In this document: positions 10,322-21,615 of the stretch, one piece after another
Layout of the letters: each line of letters opens with the position of its first letter
Numbering within the stretch: the first letter of the stretch is position 1
Assembly: GCA_001549895.1 (NCBI GenBank)
Contig: AP014719.1
Coordinates: forward strand, 3,782,001 to 3,846,000
Reading direction: 5' to 3'
DNA length: 64,000 nt
Origin: Arthrobacter sp. Hiyo8
GTDB taxonomy: Bacteria > Actinomycetota > Actinomycetes > Actinomycetales > Micrococcaceae
The notes under the pieces: generated by a model
The model's input: only the letters and a program-made list of their open reading frames with translations
What the model was told of the DNA's origin: nothing
The model's database searches: none
Program-made: the position numbers and the translations under genes

Positions 10322-12094
10322 ATGCGTTTCGGACGTACTTCCAAAGCAGTGGGTATTGCGGCAATCGCCGCGATCGCACTGAGCGCCTGTGCCGGCAATT
10401 CCGGTGGCAATACCCATCCACTGGAGCAGCCAAGACGGGTGGCACGGCCACTGTGGTCGAGGTCAACGCTTTCAACACGTTCAACCCCAACACAGCCGAT
10501 GGCAATACTGACATCAACTCCAAGGTCAGCTACGCAACGCACTCGGGCTTCTACTACATCGACAACAAGCTGAACGTCGTACACAACGACAAGTTCGGCA
10601 AGATGGAGAAGGTCTCGGACAACCCGCTGACCGTCAAGTACACCATCAACGATGGTGTGAAGTGGTCTGATGGCACCCCGGTCTCCGCGGCTGACCTCCT
10701 CCTGCAGTGGGCGGCGTTCTCCGGCTACTACGACGACGCCGATGCCAAGGCAAAGACGGGCACGTCCTATTTCTCGTACGCTGGTGACAACACGGGCCTG
10801 AGTCTGACGGACTTCCCGGAGATCAGCAACAACAACAAGACCCTCACCCTCAAGTACTCCAAGCCGTTCGCTGACTGGGAGATCGTGCTTGGTGGTCCGG
10901 CATTGACGTTCCTGCCCATGTCCTTGCGCAGAAGGCCGGCCTGAAGGACACCCAGGCCTTGATTGACTTCTTCAAGAGCAAGCCGCGGGGAGACTCCAAG
11001 GCACCGCTGCCCGCCGACCCGAAGCTGAAGGCAATGTCGGACATGTGGAACACCGGCTTCGACACGAAGACGCTTCCCGCTGACCCGACCCTGTTCCTCT
11101 CAAACGGTCCTTACATCGTCAAGAGCATGAACCAGGACCAGTCCCTCACCATGGTTCGCAACAAGGACTACAACTGGGGACCGACTCCAAACCTTGACGA
11201 AATTACCGTCCGGTACATCGGTTCGGCGCCGGCACAGGTCCAGGCCCTCAAGAACGGCGAGGCGGACATCATTGCCCCGCAGGCTTCCGCGGACACCCTC
11301 GACCAGTTGAAGGCACTCTCCAGCCAGGGCGTCACTGTCGACCAGGGCAACCAGCTGGCCTTCGACCACTTGGACCTGAACTTCTCGGGTCCGCTGGCCG
11401 ACCAAAACGTGCGTACCGCTTTCATGAAGACAGTGCCCGCAAGGACATCGTCAGCAAGATCATTGGCAAGCTTGACCCGAACGCGAAGCCGCTGGACTCG
11501 CAGATCTTCGTTCCCCAGCAGGCTGCCTACGCCGACTCTGCCAAGAACAACGGCTCGTCGGCCTACCAGGACGTGGACATTGATGGTGCCAAGAAGCTCC
11601 TGAACGGCGCTACTCCGGAAATCCGCATCATGTACAACAAGGACAACCCCAACCGCGTTGACGCTTTCTCGCTGATCCGCGAATCCGCCACCAAGGCTGG
11701 CTTCAAGATCGTCGACGGCGGCCTGGGCAAGTCCGACTGGGGCAAGGCCTTGGGCAAGGGCGGCTACGATGCCACCATCTTCGGCTGGATCAACCCGGGC
11801 GTCGGTGTCTCCGGCGTTCCGCAGATCTTCAAGACCGCTGGTGGCAACAACTTCAACCAGTTCAGCAACACTGACGCTGACAAGTTGATGGAAGAGCTCG
11901 TGGTCACCACCGACCGCAGCAAGCAGGATGATCTGCAGAAGCAGATCGACAAGAAGATCTGGGACTCCGCATACGGCGTGCCGCTCTTCCAGTCCGTGAA
12001 CGTGGACGCCTACAGCGACCGCATCACCGGTGTGAAGCTCATGCCGAACCAGACTGGCGTTTGGTGGAACTTCTGGGAGTGGGCTCAGAAGTAA
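10322..12094 (+). CDS. Peptide ABC importer, substrate-binding lipoprotein (family 5), copy 1
   Basis: Extracytoplasmic solute-binding protein of the DppA/OppA family. MRFGRTSKAVGIAAIAAIAL is a lipoprotein signal ending in the lipobox LSAC, so the mature protein is anchored by a lipidated Cys at about residue 23. The family core is visible (YTINDGVKWSDGTPVSAADLL, LSNGPYIVKS, LAFDHLDLNFSG, and the C-terminal WDSAYGVPLFQSVNV). A perfect AGGAGG sits five bases before the ATG. Three one-base losses (near 10412, 10921 and 11432) split it into four pieces, all the same sign. It heads operon 1 and is followed by a strong hairpin before the permeases. The ligand is probably an oligopeptide or similar; the exact substrate cannot be read. 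Confidence 0.92.
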
Positions 12095-12124
12095 GGCCCA
12101 ACTAGCGCGCAATATCGCCAGCCG

Positions 12125-12160
12125 AGGCGCCGGGACCGACGTATCATGGTCCCGGCGCCT
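12125..12160 (+). terminator. Intercistronic hairpin after lipoprotein gene 1
   Basis: AGGCGCCGGGACC (12125-12137) pairs with GGTCCCGGCGCCT (12148-12160), 13 perfect base pairs and a 10-base loop, 30 bases after the lipoprotein stop. Without a T-run it probably acts as partial terminator or mRNA stabiliser, giving more binding protein than permease. Confidence 0.7.
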
Positions 12161-12273
12161 TCGGGTTGGCGAACCGGCACATTGTCTGCTTCCCCAACGA
12201 CCTCAAGCAGGGAAGGGGCACGATTCTGCGATAGGCGCCGGAGACCCGGGCCTGGATTTCGAGGTTCTTCACC

Positions 12274-13814
12274 ATGGTGACCTATATCGTCCGGCGGCTC
12301 GTAACCGCCGCATTCATTCTCCTTGGAGCTTCTTTCCTGGTGTATCTCCTGACGGCGTTGTCCGGGGACCCTTTGGAAGAGCTCCGCACCAGCAGCGCGC
12401 CGAACCGGCAAGCACTGATGGATGCGCGAATCAATCTGCTCGACCTCGACACACCGGCGCCGCTGCGCTATTTCAAGTGGTTGGGAGGCGCTGCCCAGTG
12501 TCTGGTTCCCTTCGGCAATGCCTGCAATCTTGGTAAGAACATTGCCGGGCAGCCAATCACGGAGGCGCTCGGTTTCGCGCTGGTCCAAACCCTGACGCTG
12601 GTTACCGGTGCGACAATCCTTGCGATTCTCATCGGCATTTCGCTCGGCATCGTTACGGCACTGCGCCAGTACAGCGCGTTGGACTACGGCGTAACCTTCA
12701 TGGCTTTCCTGTTCTTCTCCCTGCCGATCTTCTGGGTAGCCGTTCTCCTCAAGGAATTCGGTGCCATCGGCTTTAATGACTTCCTCCGAAATCCCGAAAT
12801 ACCGCCGGTCGTGGCCCTTGGAATCGGGGCCGTCCTTGGCATCGTCGGGGCCGTCGTCGTCGGCGGTGCGGTGAGGCGCCGACTGATCGTCGGAGGCTCG
12901 GTTTTTGCGGCTGTTTCGCTTATTCTCTTCTACTTCTCGCTGACTCAATGGTTCCGCAATCCCGGCCTGGGGCCGGTCATCATCGCCATCATGGGGGTTG
13001 GAATCGCCTTCGGAATCACGATTTTGGTTTCCGGACTCAAGAACCGCAAGGCCCTGCAATCAAGCCTGATCGTGGTGGGCATTGGCGTGGTTGCCTACTT
13101 TGCTGTGCAGCCGCTGCTCAATGACGCGACCGGGCTGATGATCTTCCTCCTGGCCATCGCCACTATCTTGGTTGGCGTGGCAGTGGGGTACTTCATGGGC
13201 GGCTACGACCGCGGCCAGTCCATGCGCGCCGCCGGGCTGACCGCCTTCCTGGTCGGGTTCCTTGTGGTTGTGGACAAATTCATGCAGGCTTGGCCGTCCT
13301 ATTTCAACAACAGCCGGGTGCGCGGGCGCCCCATCGCCACGATCGGGGCAGGAACCCCGAACATCCAAGGCGATTTCTGGATCATGTCGACAGACACCTT
13401 GACCCACCTCGTCTTGCCGACGATTGCCCTCATCCTTGTGTCGTTGGCCAGCTACACCCGGTTCACACGCTCGTCGATGCTCGAAATCATGAACATGGAC
13501 TACATCCGGACTGCGCGGGCAAAGGGTCTGAGCGAACGTTCCGTGATCATGGGCCACGCCTTCCGGAACGCCCTGATCCCTATTGCAACGATCGTTGCTT
13601 TCGACATCGGTGCGTTGATCGGTGGCGCCGTCATCACGGAAACGGTCTTCTCCGTTCGGGGCATGGGTTTCCTGTTCATCGACGGACTGCTGCACACTGA
13701 CCCGAACCCGTGATGGGCGTGTTCCTTTGTGTTGCAATCACCGCCATGGTCTTCAACCTGATAGCGGACCTCGCGTACTCCGCGCTCGACCCACGCGTAA
13801 GGATCAAAGCATGA
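12274..13814 (+). CDS. Peptide ABC importer permease (DppB type) with a long central insertion, copy 1
   Basis: Inner-membrane permease. The N-terminus MVTYIVRRLVTAAFILLGAS and the C-terminal half (SYTRFTRSSMLEIMNMDYIR, ARAKGLSERSVIMGHAFRNA with the EAA-loop type signature, and ALIGGAVITETVFSVRGMG) are typical DppB. Between them, at about residues 170-350, lies an extra stretch with roughly six hydrophobic segments that ordinary 310-residue DppB proteins lack, giving about 513 residues. A lost G near 13711 truncates the printed frame; adding it restores VMGVFLCVAITAMVFNLIAD and a stop at 13814 that overlaps the next ATG (ATGA). It would pair with the downstream DppC-type permease. Confidence 0.9.
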
Positions 13815-14904
13815 GCCAGCCAACCCAAGAGGAAGAACTCCTCGCGCAACAGGCGCTTGCCGAAGCTGCAGCCACCCATGCAAGCAGCGAAGTCACCAGC
13901 GGCCTGAGCCAGGGCCAGATTGTCCGCAAGAGGTTTTTCGGCCACACCGGCGCCCTGATCGGGCTCGCGGTTTTCGCAGTGATCTTCCTGCTTGCTTTCA
14001 CCTCGGTGGGCGCATTCGGGATTCCCGGATGGTGGAAGTACAACCATGTGGACGTTTCGCCCTTGGTCAATGACGGTGCCCCACGTCGTCGTTTTGGCCG
14101 CTCGCCTGGGGAGAGCACCCCTTCGGCCAGGACCGTATTGGACGCGATCTGTTTGCCATGACCATGCGCGGTGCCCAACAATCCATCACGGTCATGGTCC
14201 TTATCGGCGCCATCGCGGGCGCTGTCGGCGCAATCGTCGGGGGACTCGCCGGCTATTTCCGCGGCTGGGTCGAAGCCATCCTCATGCGCCTGACCGATGT
14301 CATCATCATCATTCCGTTGCTGCTCCTTGCGGCTGTTGTTGGCCAGATAGCCAACCGCAGGGATGAGGGAAGCTGGCTGACCGGATTTGCCGCCAACAAC
14401 GGCGTCGTCATCCTTGGCATTTTCCTCGGCTTTGTGAGCTGGGTGGGCCTCGCCCGCCTGGTCCGCGGTGAGTTCCTGACCCTGCGCGAGCGGGAGTTCG
14501 TTGACGCAGCCAGGATCTCCGGAGCGTCCAACGCAAGGATCATCTTCAAGCACATCCTCCCCAACGCCGTCGGTGTGCTGATCGTCAACGTGACGCTGAC
14601 CATGTCCGCGGCGATCCTGCTCGAGACGGCACTCAGCTACCTGGGCCTCGGCGTGAAGGCTCCCGACACCTCGCTCGGCCTGCTGGTTGCCCAGAACCAA
14701 GAAGCCTTCGCAACGAGGCCGTGGCTGTTCTGGTTCCCCGGCCTGTTCATCATCCTCATCTGCCTCAGCATCAACTTCATCGGAGACGGCCTGCGGGACG
14801 CCTTCGATCCGCGGCAGAAGAAGTTCAAAGCCAAGACCGCCATCGAAACCACGCGCCACTCGAGCACGACGGCGCCCGTTGCCGACGCCTCGAAAGGCAG
14901 CTGA
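13811..14904 (+). CDS. Peptide ABC importer permease (DppC type), copy 1
   Basis: Second permease of operon 1. A 50-residue cytoplasmic N-terminus (Gln/Glu/Ala-rich) precedes the first membrane segment ALIGLAVFAVIFLLAF. The periplasmic loop contains WPLAWGEHPFGQDRIGRDLF, the standard DppC motif, and the cytoplasmic EAA loop is EFVDAARISGASNARIIFKH. One missing C near 14083 (CCCC for CCCCC) breaks the frame. It ends DAFDPRQKKFKAK plus a short Thr/Ala tail. Start overlaps the DppB-type stop by four bases, consistent with coupled translation of the heterodimer. Confidence 0.93.
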
Positions 14905-14928
14905 GTGCTACCCGTCCAGGGAAACCTC

Positions 14929-15555
14929 CTACAGGAAGACCGCCCAGTAACTGGCCGCGGCCAGGGCTACCGTGGCTGCTATCCGGAACCATCCGATGGC
15001 AACGGTCACCGAAGCGTCTTCAGCCCGGCCGGGCTCCACGCGTCCGGCCTCGACCAGGTCCTGCCAGCGGGTGCGCACCAGGATCGCTGCGGCGCCGGAA
15101 TCGGTGTTCTTGAGATCTCCGGGGCGAACCGAGCTGCTGGGGCCGTAGGTGGTGCCCGGGAGTCCTTTGAGATGCTCAGGGCGGGCATTGCGCCCGCCCC
15201 AGATTCCCGGCGCGGGAGCAGCCCACGCCGGATACTTCTTGCGGGGCGTCACCAGCGTGAGGGCATAGCGGGTATCAACCTGCACCAGGGCATCCCACGG
15301 AACATCGATGGTCCGGAAGGGATTCTCCAGCGCGACGCCGGAATCCCGGACCACCACAACCGGGCGCCAGAAGAGCAACCAGCCAAGAAACGCTACGAAG
15401 AGCAGGGGAGTGGTTCCGGGAAGGGAGCGCGGTCCGGCTGCCACGAGCGCAACGACCACTCCGAAAACGGCAACTGCCCAGCAGATCCAAGCAAAAATCT
15501 TGCTGGTGCGGGCCTTGAAGATTTCGACATTTCCGGCATACGGCGCTCTGCTCAT
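14929..15555 (-). CDS. PH domain-containing membrane protein
   Basis: About 208 residues with an intact frame. Two hydrophobic segments (IFAWICWAVAVFGVVVALVA and LLFVAFLGWLLFW) are followed by a bacterial PH-like domain (VVVVRDSGVALENPFRTIDV, PWDALVQVDTRYALTLVT), and a last hydrophobic segment ends the protein. Function is unknown. It lies on the minus strand inside the plus-strand importer operon, between the permease and ATPase genes, so the ATPase may use its own promoter in the 80-base gap at 15556-15634. Confidence 0.82.
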   Translation of the reverse strand: MSRAPYAGNVEIFKARTSKIFAWICWAVAVFGVVVALVAAGPRSLPGTTPLLFVAFLGWLLFWRPVVVVRDSGVALENPFRTIDVPWDALVQVDTRYALTLVTPRKKYPAWAAPAPGIWGGRNARPEHLKGLPGTTYGPSSSVRPGDLKNTDSGAAAILVRTRWQDLVEAGRVEPGRAEDASVTVAIGWFRIAATVALAAASYWAVFL

Positions 15556-15634
15556 GCCCCTAATAATTCAGGATTCCGGGCTACTTCACTAATCACCCCT
15601 TGGAGGGTGGCCCGGTCGGAAGGGAAGACCCAAC

Positions 15635-17480
15635 ATGACTGACAACGCCAGCCCCGAACCGGAGGCCACCCACCTCGAGACCGAGTCGGATAAGAGCGCG
15701 CGCGGGCCATGGTCCTGGAAGTACGCGATCTCAGCGTCGACTTTGGCGTGGATAAGAAATGGGTCCCTGCCGCCATCGGACTGAACTACGAGGTCAGGGC
15801 CGGCGAGGTCCTCGCGATCGTCGGTGAGTCCGGGTCCGGCAAGAGTGCAAGTTCCATGGCACTGCTTGGCTTGCTGCCCAGCAACAGCCGTGTCCGGGGG
15901 AGCGTCAAGCTCTCGGGCAAGGAGCTGCTGGGTGAGAAATCAGGCAACATCCGTGAAGTCCGCGGCAAGGATGTCGCGGTCATCTTCCAGGAGCCCATGA
16001 CCGCGCTCAACCCTGTGTACACCGTGGGTACGCAAATAGTGGAGACGATCCGGCTGCACAACTCGATCTCGCCCGATGAAGCCAAGCAGCGGGCCTTGCG
16101 CATGCTCGAGCTGGTGGAGCTGCCGGACCCGGAGAAGGCCTTCAAGTCGTATCCGCACCAGCTCTCCGGCGGCCAGCGGCAGCGAGCCATGATCGCGCAA
16201 TCATTGTCCTGTGATCCCAAGCTCCTGATCGCAGACGAACCCACCACTGCCTTGGATGTGACTGTCCAGGCTGAAATCCTGGACCTGATGCGCAACCTGC
16301 GCAACAAGCTGGACAGCGCCATCGTCCTGATCACGCACGACATGGGCGTTGTGGCCGACCTCGCCGATCGAATTGCCGTGATGCGCCAGGGCGTCATCGT
16401 GGAGAGCGGCACTGCGCAACAGATCTTCAGCAACCCGCAGCACGGATACACACAAGCTCTTCTAGCCGCTGTTCCCCACCTGGGACAGGGTGCTGACAGC
16501 GCCGACGTTGACGTCACCGCGGCGTTGGCTGCCGCAACCCACTCCGAGCTGGAATCGGTCGATCACGATGAGCTGGTCCGCCGGGAACTTGAGAACCAGG
16601 CCGCTTTGAAGGCGGCGGCCGAAGAAGCAGCCAAGCCCAAGGGTGAGCCCGTACTTGAGCTGGTCGACGTCGCCATCGAGTACCCCAAGCAGGGCCGGGT
16701 CCCCGCGTTCCGAGCTGTCGAGGGAGCCAACCTCGTGATCTACCCCGGCCAGGTTGTAGGCCTTGTGGGGGAGTCCGGATCGGGCAAGACGACCATTGGA
16801 CGCGCCGCCGTCGGGCTCTTGCCCGTAGCCGAGGGCAGCATGCGCGTGGTGGGGCAGGACATTTCCGCCGCAAAGCGGAATGGAAAGCAACTGCACGAAG
16901 TGCGCCGCGACATCGGCATGGTGTTCCAGGATCCGTCGTCGTCGTTGAATCCGCGGCTGCCCATCGGCGAAAGCATCGGCGAACCGATGTACCTCGCCGG
17001 GTCGCGAAGGGCGTCGATCTGCAGAAACGGATTGAGACCCTCCTGGACCAGGTGGAATTGCCGCGCGGGTACCGCAACCGCTATCCACATGAATTGTCAG
17101 GCGGCCAGAAGCAGCGCGTCGGCATTGCCCGGGCGCTCTCCCTGCAGCCCAAGCTGATGGTCGCGGATGAGCCGACATCGGCGCTGGACGTCTCGGTGCA
17201 GGCGAAGGTCCTGGAACTTTTCCAGAACCTGCAGAGGGAGCTGGGATTCGCGTGCCTGTTCGTGACGCACGACCTTGCCGTGGTTGACGTGCTCGCGGAC
17301 CGGATCTGCGTGATGCAGCGGGGCAGGATCGTGGAGCAGGGCACCCGCGACCAGATCCTTCGCAATCCGCAGGAGCCGTACACGCAGAGGCTGCTGGCCG
17401 CGGTGCCGCTGCCGGACCCCGAGAAGCAGCGTGAGCGTCGCGAACTGCGCGCCCAACTCATGGCGGCCGGCATCGAGTAG
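15635..17480 (+). CDS. Peptide ABC importer, double ATPase (DppD-DppF fusion), copy 1
   Basis: Two ABC ATPase domains in one chain drive the importer. Domain 1 has Walker A GESGSGKSA, signature LSGGQRQR and Walker B LLIADEP; domain 2 has GESGSGKTT, LSGGQKQR and LMVADEP. Each ends with the oligopeptide-ATPase tail (NPQHGYTQALLAAVP and NPQEPYTQRLLAAVP). The ATG at 15635 opens a short acidic leader (MTDNASPEPEATHLETESDK). Frame breaks near 15708 and 17002 (GGG for GGGG in both). The two halves would form the nucleotide-binding dimer beneath the preceding permeases, as in Dpp/Opp systems. Confidence 0.93.
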
Positions 17481-17527
17481 CAACCCGAAGGCACTCGCGG
17501 CGGCACGAACTGATGGTCGCAACCGAA

Positions 17528-17565
17528 AGAGTCTCCGTCGCCATGGGCGGCGGGGGCTCTTTTTT
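17528..17565 (+). terminator. Rho-independent terminator of importer operon 1
   Basis: A 15-bp stem (17528-17542 with 17546-17560, some G-U pairs, loop ATG) is followed by six Ts. It sits 48 bases after the ATPase stop and closes the first operon. Confidence 0.9.
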
Positions 17566-17903
17566 GGTGCTTGTTGACGCGCTGGCCAGGCCGGTTGCAC
17601 ACCGTACGGGATGCCCGAAAAACCCTGGTTTTCCGGGGGAAACCAAGGGTCAGGCATGTCGAGTGTAGCAAGGAAAATCCCATTTCGTGAAATGACTGCT
17701 TCATTTACTTGAAATGACTGCTTCATTACTAAAACTGTCAAGTGCACACTTCGTTGTTCATGCCAATGGGATTCCATATTTCGGACAAGCTGTGGTTAGG
17801 ATTACACATCCATGTAGGCCGCGTCACAGGATAATTCTGTGCCTGGCCCCGGGGGCAGCTATGAGTTGCCCCGACCCATCCCCCTGAATCCATAGGAGGC
17901 GGA
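17566..17903. other. Promoter region of importer operon 2
   Basis: The 338 bases between the terminator and the second lipoprotein gene contain no gene that I can support. A direct repeat CATTT...GAAATGACTGCTTCATT occurs twice (about 17682-17730: ATGACTGCTTCATT appears at two adjacent sites), an AT-rich patch that could carry operator or promoter elements. AGGAGG at 17894 is the ribosome site for the next gene. Confidence 0.55.
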
Positions 17904-19585
17904 ATGCGTTTTTCGCGCACTTCCAAAGCTCTTGGCTTGCTCGCAGTCGCCGCGCTTGCCCTCACCGGATGCGGCAGCGCTGGCTCCGGAAGCAGTGGCC
18001 CGACCGCTGCCGGCGATCCGAACAAAATCATCACCGCATACAGCAATGAACCCCAGCACCCCTCATCCCTTCCAACACCAACGAGGTGTACGGCGGCCGC
18101 GTTGTCGACCTCCTGTTCGAAGGCCTGACCAGCTACGACGCCAATGGCAAGTCCGTGAACGCACTCGCGGAATCCATTGACACGAGCGACGGCCAGAACT
18201 ACGCCATCAAGGTCAAGAAGGGCGCCAAGTTCACCAACGGCGAGGCAGTCACCGCCAAGAGCTTCGTTGATGCTTGGAACTTCGCCGCACTGAGCACCAA
18301 CGCCCAGTCCAGCAGCAGCTTCTTCGAATCCATCGAAGGCTACGACGCAGTCAGCGCCGTCACGAAGACCAAGGGCGCGGACGGAAAGTCAACGTCGACT
18401 CCCGCACCGACCGCCCAGACGATGTCCGGCCTGGTGCTGAAGGACGACTCGACCATCACGGTCAAGCTGGCCCAGCCGGAGGCCGACTGGCCGCAGCGCC
18501 TCGGCTACTCCGCCTTCATGCCGCTTCCGGCTGACGCCCTCAAGGACCCGAAGGCCTTCGGCGAAAACCCGATCGGCAACGGCCCGTACAAGATGGCCGC
18601 CAAGGGTGCCTGGCAGCACGACAGCCAGATCGCCCTCGTCAAGAACCCGGACTACAAGGGCACGCGCATGGCCAAGAACGGCGGCGTGACCTTCAAGTTC
18701 TACACCGACCCGGCTCCGGCTTACACCGACGTCCAGGCCAACAACCTTGACGTAACCGACGTCCTGCCCACGAACGCCCTGAAGACCTACACAACGGACT
18801 TCCCGGACCACAGCCTCAACAAGGCTTACGCGGGCAACGCAACCCTGAACATCCCGAACTACCTGCCTGAGTTCCAGGGACCCGCCGGCCAGCTGCGCCG
18901 CCAGGCCATCTCCATGGCGATCAACCGCGATGAGATCACCAAGGTCGTCTTCAACGGCACCCGCATCCCTGCGAAGGACTTCACGTCGCCGTCCATCGAT
19001 GGCTACAACGCCAACGTGACAGGCTCCGACGTTCTGAAGTTCGACGCCGCGAAGGCCAAGGACCTCTGGGCAAAGGCAAACGCCATGAGCCCGTGGCCCG
19101 CCGACAAGGTTCTGCAGCTCGCGTACAACACCGATGGTGGCAACAAGGAATGGATTGACGCCGTTGCCAACAACCTGAAGAACAACCTCGGCATCAAGGC
19201 AGAAGGCCAGCCGTTCGCCAAGTTCGCCGAGATCCTGAACCTCCGCACGGCCAAGACCCTCCCGGGCTTCACCCGCGCCGGATGGCAGGCAGACTACCCT
19301 TCGCTGTTCAACTTCCTCGGCCCGCTGCTGAAGACCGGAGCCAGCGCCAACTACGAGGGTTACAGCAACCCTGAGTTTGACAAGCTGCTCACCGAGGGCC
19401 TGGCTTCCAAGTCCACGGACGACGCCAACAAGAAGTTCACCCAGGCTCAGGAAATCCTCTTCAAGGACCTCCCGAACCTGCCCCTGTGGTACCAGGCACG
19501 CCAGGCTGTATGGAGCCAGAACGTCAGCAACGTTGACTCCGGCTGGAACGGCGTCCTGCTGTACTACAACATCACCGCAAAGTAG
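17904..19585 (+). CDS. Peptide ABC importer, substrate-binding lipoprotein (family 5), copy 2
   Basis: Lipoprotein solute-binding protein of the DppA/OppA family; signal MRFSRTSKALGLLAVAALAL then lipobox LTGC. The family pattern is clear: GGRVVDLLFEGLTSYDANG, FTNGEAVTAKSFVDAWNF, GNGPYKMAAKG, RRQAISMAINRDEI and WYQARQAVWSQNV. It resembles E. coli OppA more than copy 1 does (KFTNGEAVTAKSFVDAW). The same AGGAGGCGGAATGCG ribosome site and signal opening (MRF.RTSKA) recur in copy 1, so the two operons probably arose by duplication. A lost C near 18060 (QHPLIPSNTNEVYGGR is restored) splits the N-terminus from the rest. Confidence 0.94.
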
Positions 19586-19617
19586 TCCTACTGGACTTGT
19601 TCCAAGCTCGTTAGCGT

Positions 19618-19648
19618 ATGGGGGTCCGGCCACAAACCGGGCCCCCAT
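19618..19648 (+). terminator. Intercistronic hairpin after lipoprotein gene 2
   Basis: ATGGGGGTCCGG (19618-19629) pairs with CCGGGCCCCCAT (19637-19648) with one G-U pair and a 7-base loop, 33 bases after the stop. No T-run follows, as with the hairpin at 12125 in operon 1. Confidence 0.7.
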
Positions 19649-19718
19649 GCCTTGATTCGGCACGAAAGCTGTCCCAAATGAATCCCCACATTTTCAAGAG
19701 CGCCCAGGAACCGTTGCT

Positions 19719-20648
19719 GTGACCCAGTACATCCTCCGGCGTTTGCTGCAGGTCATTCCCGTGTTCCTGGGAACCACCCTGCTCGTGTACTTCATGGTCT
19801 TTGCCCTCCCGGGCGACCCCATCCGCGCCCTGTTCGGCGACCGACCGCCCAGCGAGTCCGTCATTGCCGCGCTGCGCCAGCAATACAACCTCGACCAGCC
19901 GTTCTGGGTCCAGTACGGACTGTTCCTCAAGAACCTCTTCACGTTCAACCTCGGGGTGGACTTCACCGGCCAGCCAATCGCCGCCACCCTCGGCCGCGTT
20001 TTCCCGGTCACCGCCATGCTCGCCGTCGAGGCCCTTGCCATCCAGGCTGTCTTCGGTGTGGCCTTCGGCTTGATTGCAGGCTTGCGCAAGGGAAAGATCT
20101 TCGACTCCACCGTGCTTGTCGCGTCCCTCGTGGTCATTGCCGTCCCGACGTTCGTCCTGGGCTTCGTGCTTCAGCTCGTCGTTGGCGTACAGCTTGGCTG
20201 GGCCAAGCCGACCGTTGGATCCAACGCGGATTGGGGCACCCTGATCCTTCCGGCCACCGTCCTTGGCCTCGTGTCCTTTGCCTACGTGCTGCGCCTGACC
20301 CGCGCCTCGGTCATTGAAAACATGAACGCCGACTACGTCCGCACGGCAACCGCAAAAGGCCTGTCCCGCCCCCGCGTGGTCCTGGCCCACATCCTGCGAA
20401 ACTCCATGATTCCCGTGGTCACCTACCTGGGCGCGAACCTGGGTGGCTTGATGGGCGGCGCGATCGTCACCGAAGGCATTTTCAACGTGCCCGGCGTCGG
20501 CCAGAAGCTCTACCAGGCCGTGATCCGCAGCGAAGGCCCCACCGTCGTCGCCATTGTGAGCGTCCTGGTACTGGTCTTCGTTGCCGCCAACCTGTTGGTG
20601 GACCTCCTTTACGCCTGGCTTGACCCCAGGATTCGCTATGAAAAGTAG
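19719..20648 (+). CDS. Peptide ABC importer permease (DppB type), copy 2
   Basis: Six-segment permease of 309 residues, intact, starting with GTG (MTQYILRRLLQVIPVFLGTT). It has the DppB periplasmic stretch YNLDQPFWVQYGLFLKNLF, the EAA loop DYVRTATAKGLSRPRVVLAH and a C-terminal DLLYAWLDPRIRYEK. It has the usual length, unlike copy 1, which carries a large insertion. Seven bases separate it from the next gene. Confidence 0.95.
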   Translation: MTQYILRRLLQVIPVFLGTTLLVYFMVFALPGDPIRALFGDRPPSESVIAALRQQYNLDQPFWVQYGLFLKNLFTFNLGVDFTGQPIAATLGRVFPVTAMLAVEALAIQAVFGVAFGLIAGLRKGKIFDSTVLVASLVVIAVPTFVLGFVLQLVVGVQLGWAKPTVGSNADWGTLILPATVLGLVSFAYVLRLTRASVIENMNADYVRTATAKGLSRPRVVLAHILRNSMIPVVTYLGANLGGLMGGAIVTEGIFNVPGVGQKLYQAVIRSEGPTVVAIVSVLVLVFVAANLLVDLLYAWLDPRIRYEK

Positions 20649-20655
20649 ATCCGTT

Positions 20656-21604
20656 ATGAAAAGTAACCGTCAGATCGAGCACTATGTTGCCCCTATCGAC
20701 GAGACACCGCTGCTGGCGACCGATACCCTCAAGGTCGACGCAGCGCCCCTGAGCCTCTGGGCGGATGCCTGGCGGAAGCTCCGCCGTCGGCCGCTCTTCA
20801 TCATCTCGGCGCTCATGATCCTGCTGCTCCTCGTAGTCGCGTTCTTCCCGGGCCTCTTCACGCAGACTGCCCGAACGACAACTGCCAGCTGGGCGACTCC
20901 CTCGCGGGCCCCTCGGCCGGCCACCCCCTGGGATTCACCTTCCAGGGCTGCGACATCTACTCCCGCGTCATCCACGGCACCCAGGCATCCTTGACTGTCG
21001 GCGTCGTCTCCGTCATTTTCGTCCTGATCATCGGGGTCACCCTCGGTGCACTGGCCGGCTTCTTCGGCGGCTGGGTTGACACCATCATTGCCCGCATCGG
21101 CGACATCTTCTTCGCGTTGCCCTTGGTCCTTGGCGCGCTGGTAGTTACCCAGCTCCCCTTCTTCCGCGAGAACAAGAGCGTCTTCACGGTGGTCATGGTC
21201 ATCGTGATGCTCGGCTGGCCCCAAATGGCCCGCATCACCCGTGGGCCGTGATCGAAGTCCGCAACGCGGATTTCGTCACGGCCGCACGCTCGCTCGGTGT
21301 CTCCAAGATCGGCACGCTGGTCCGGCACGTCGTTCCGAACGCGCTCGCGCCGATCATCGTCCTGGCCACCATGGAGCTTGGCGTCTTCATCGTGACGGAA
21401 GCAACGCTGTCCTTCCTGGGCATTGGCCTGCCCGGCAGCATCATGTCCTGGGGTAACGACATTTCCGCGGCGAAGGACACGTTGCGCACCAACCCCGAGG
21501 TGCTGATGTTCCCCGCAACCGCACTGTCCATCACGGTCCTGAGCTTCATCATGCTTGGCGACGCGCTGCGTGACGCCCTCGACCCCAAGAGCCGCAAGCG
21601 ATGA
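20656..21604 (+). CDS. Peptide ABC importer permease (DppC type), copy 2
   Basis: Partner permease. MKSNRQIEHYVAPIDETPLL is the cytoplasmic start, followed by the first membrane segment PLFIISALMILLLLVVAFFP, the loop NDNCQLGDSLAGPSAGHPLG, the conserved GFTFQGCDIYSRVIHGTQAS, and the EAA loop DFVTAARSLGVSKIGTLVRH. Frame breaks near 20871 (CCC for CCCC) and 21244 (GGG for GGGG). It ends DALRDALDPKSRKR. The stop overlaps an ATG of the following gene, whose better start is 12 bases further on. Confidence 0.92.
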
Positions 21605-21615
21605 AGGAGGCAATC

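Noticed and set aside
12085-13059. 324-codon minus-strand frame opposite the DppB-type permease
   Set aside because: Highly charged translation that is the reverse image of membrane helices; not a gene.
18389-19663. 424-codon minus-strand frame opposite the second lipoprotein gene
   Set aside because: Shadow of a clear lipoprotein gene; composition is unusual for a protein and no start signal is present.
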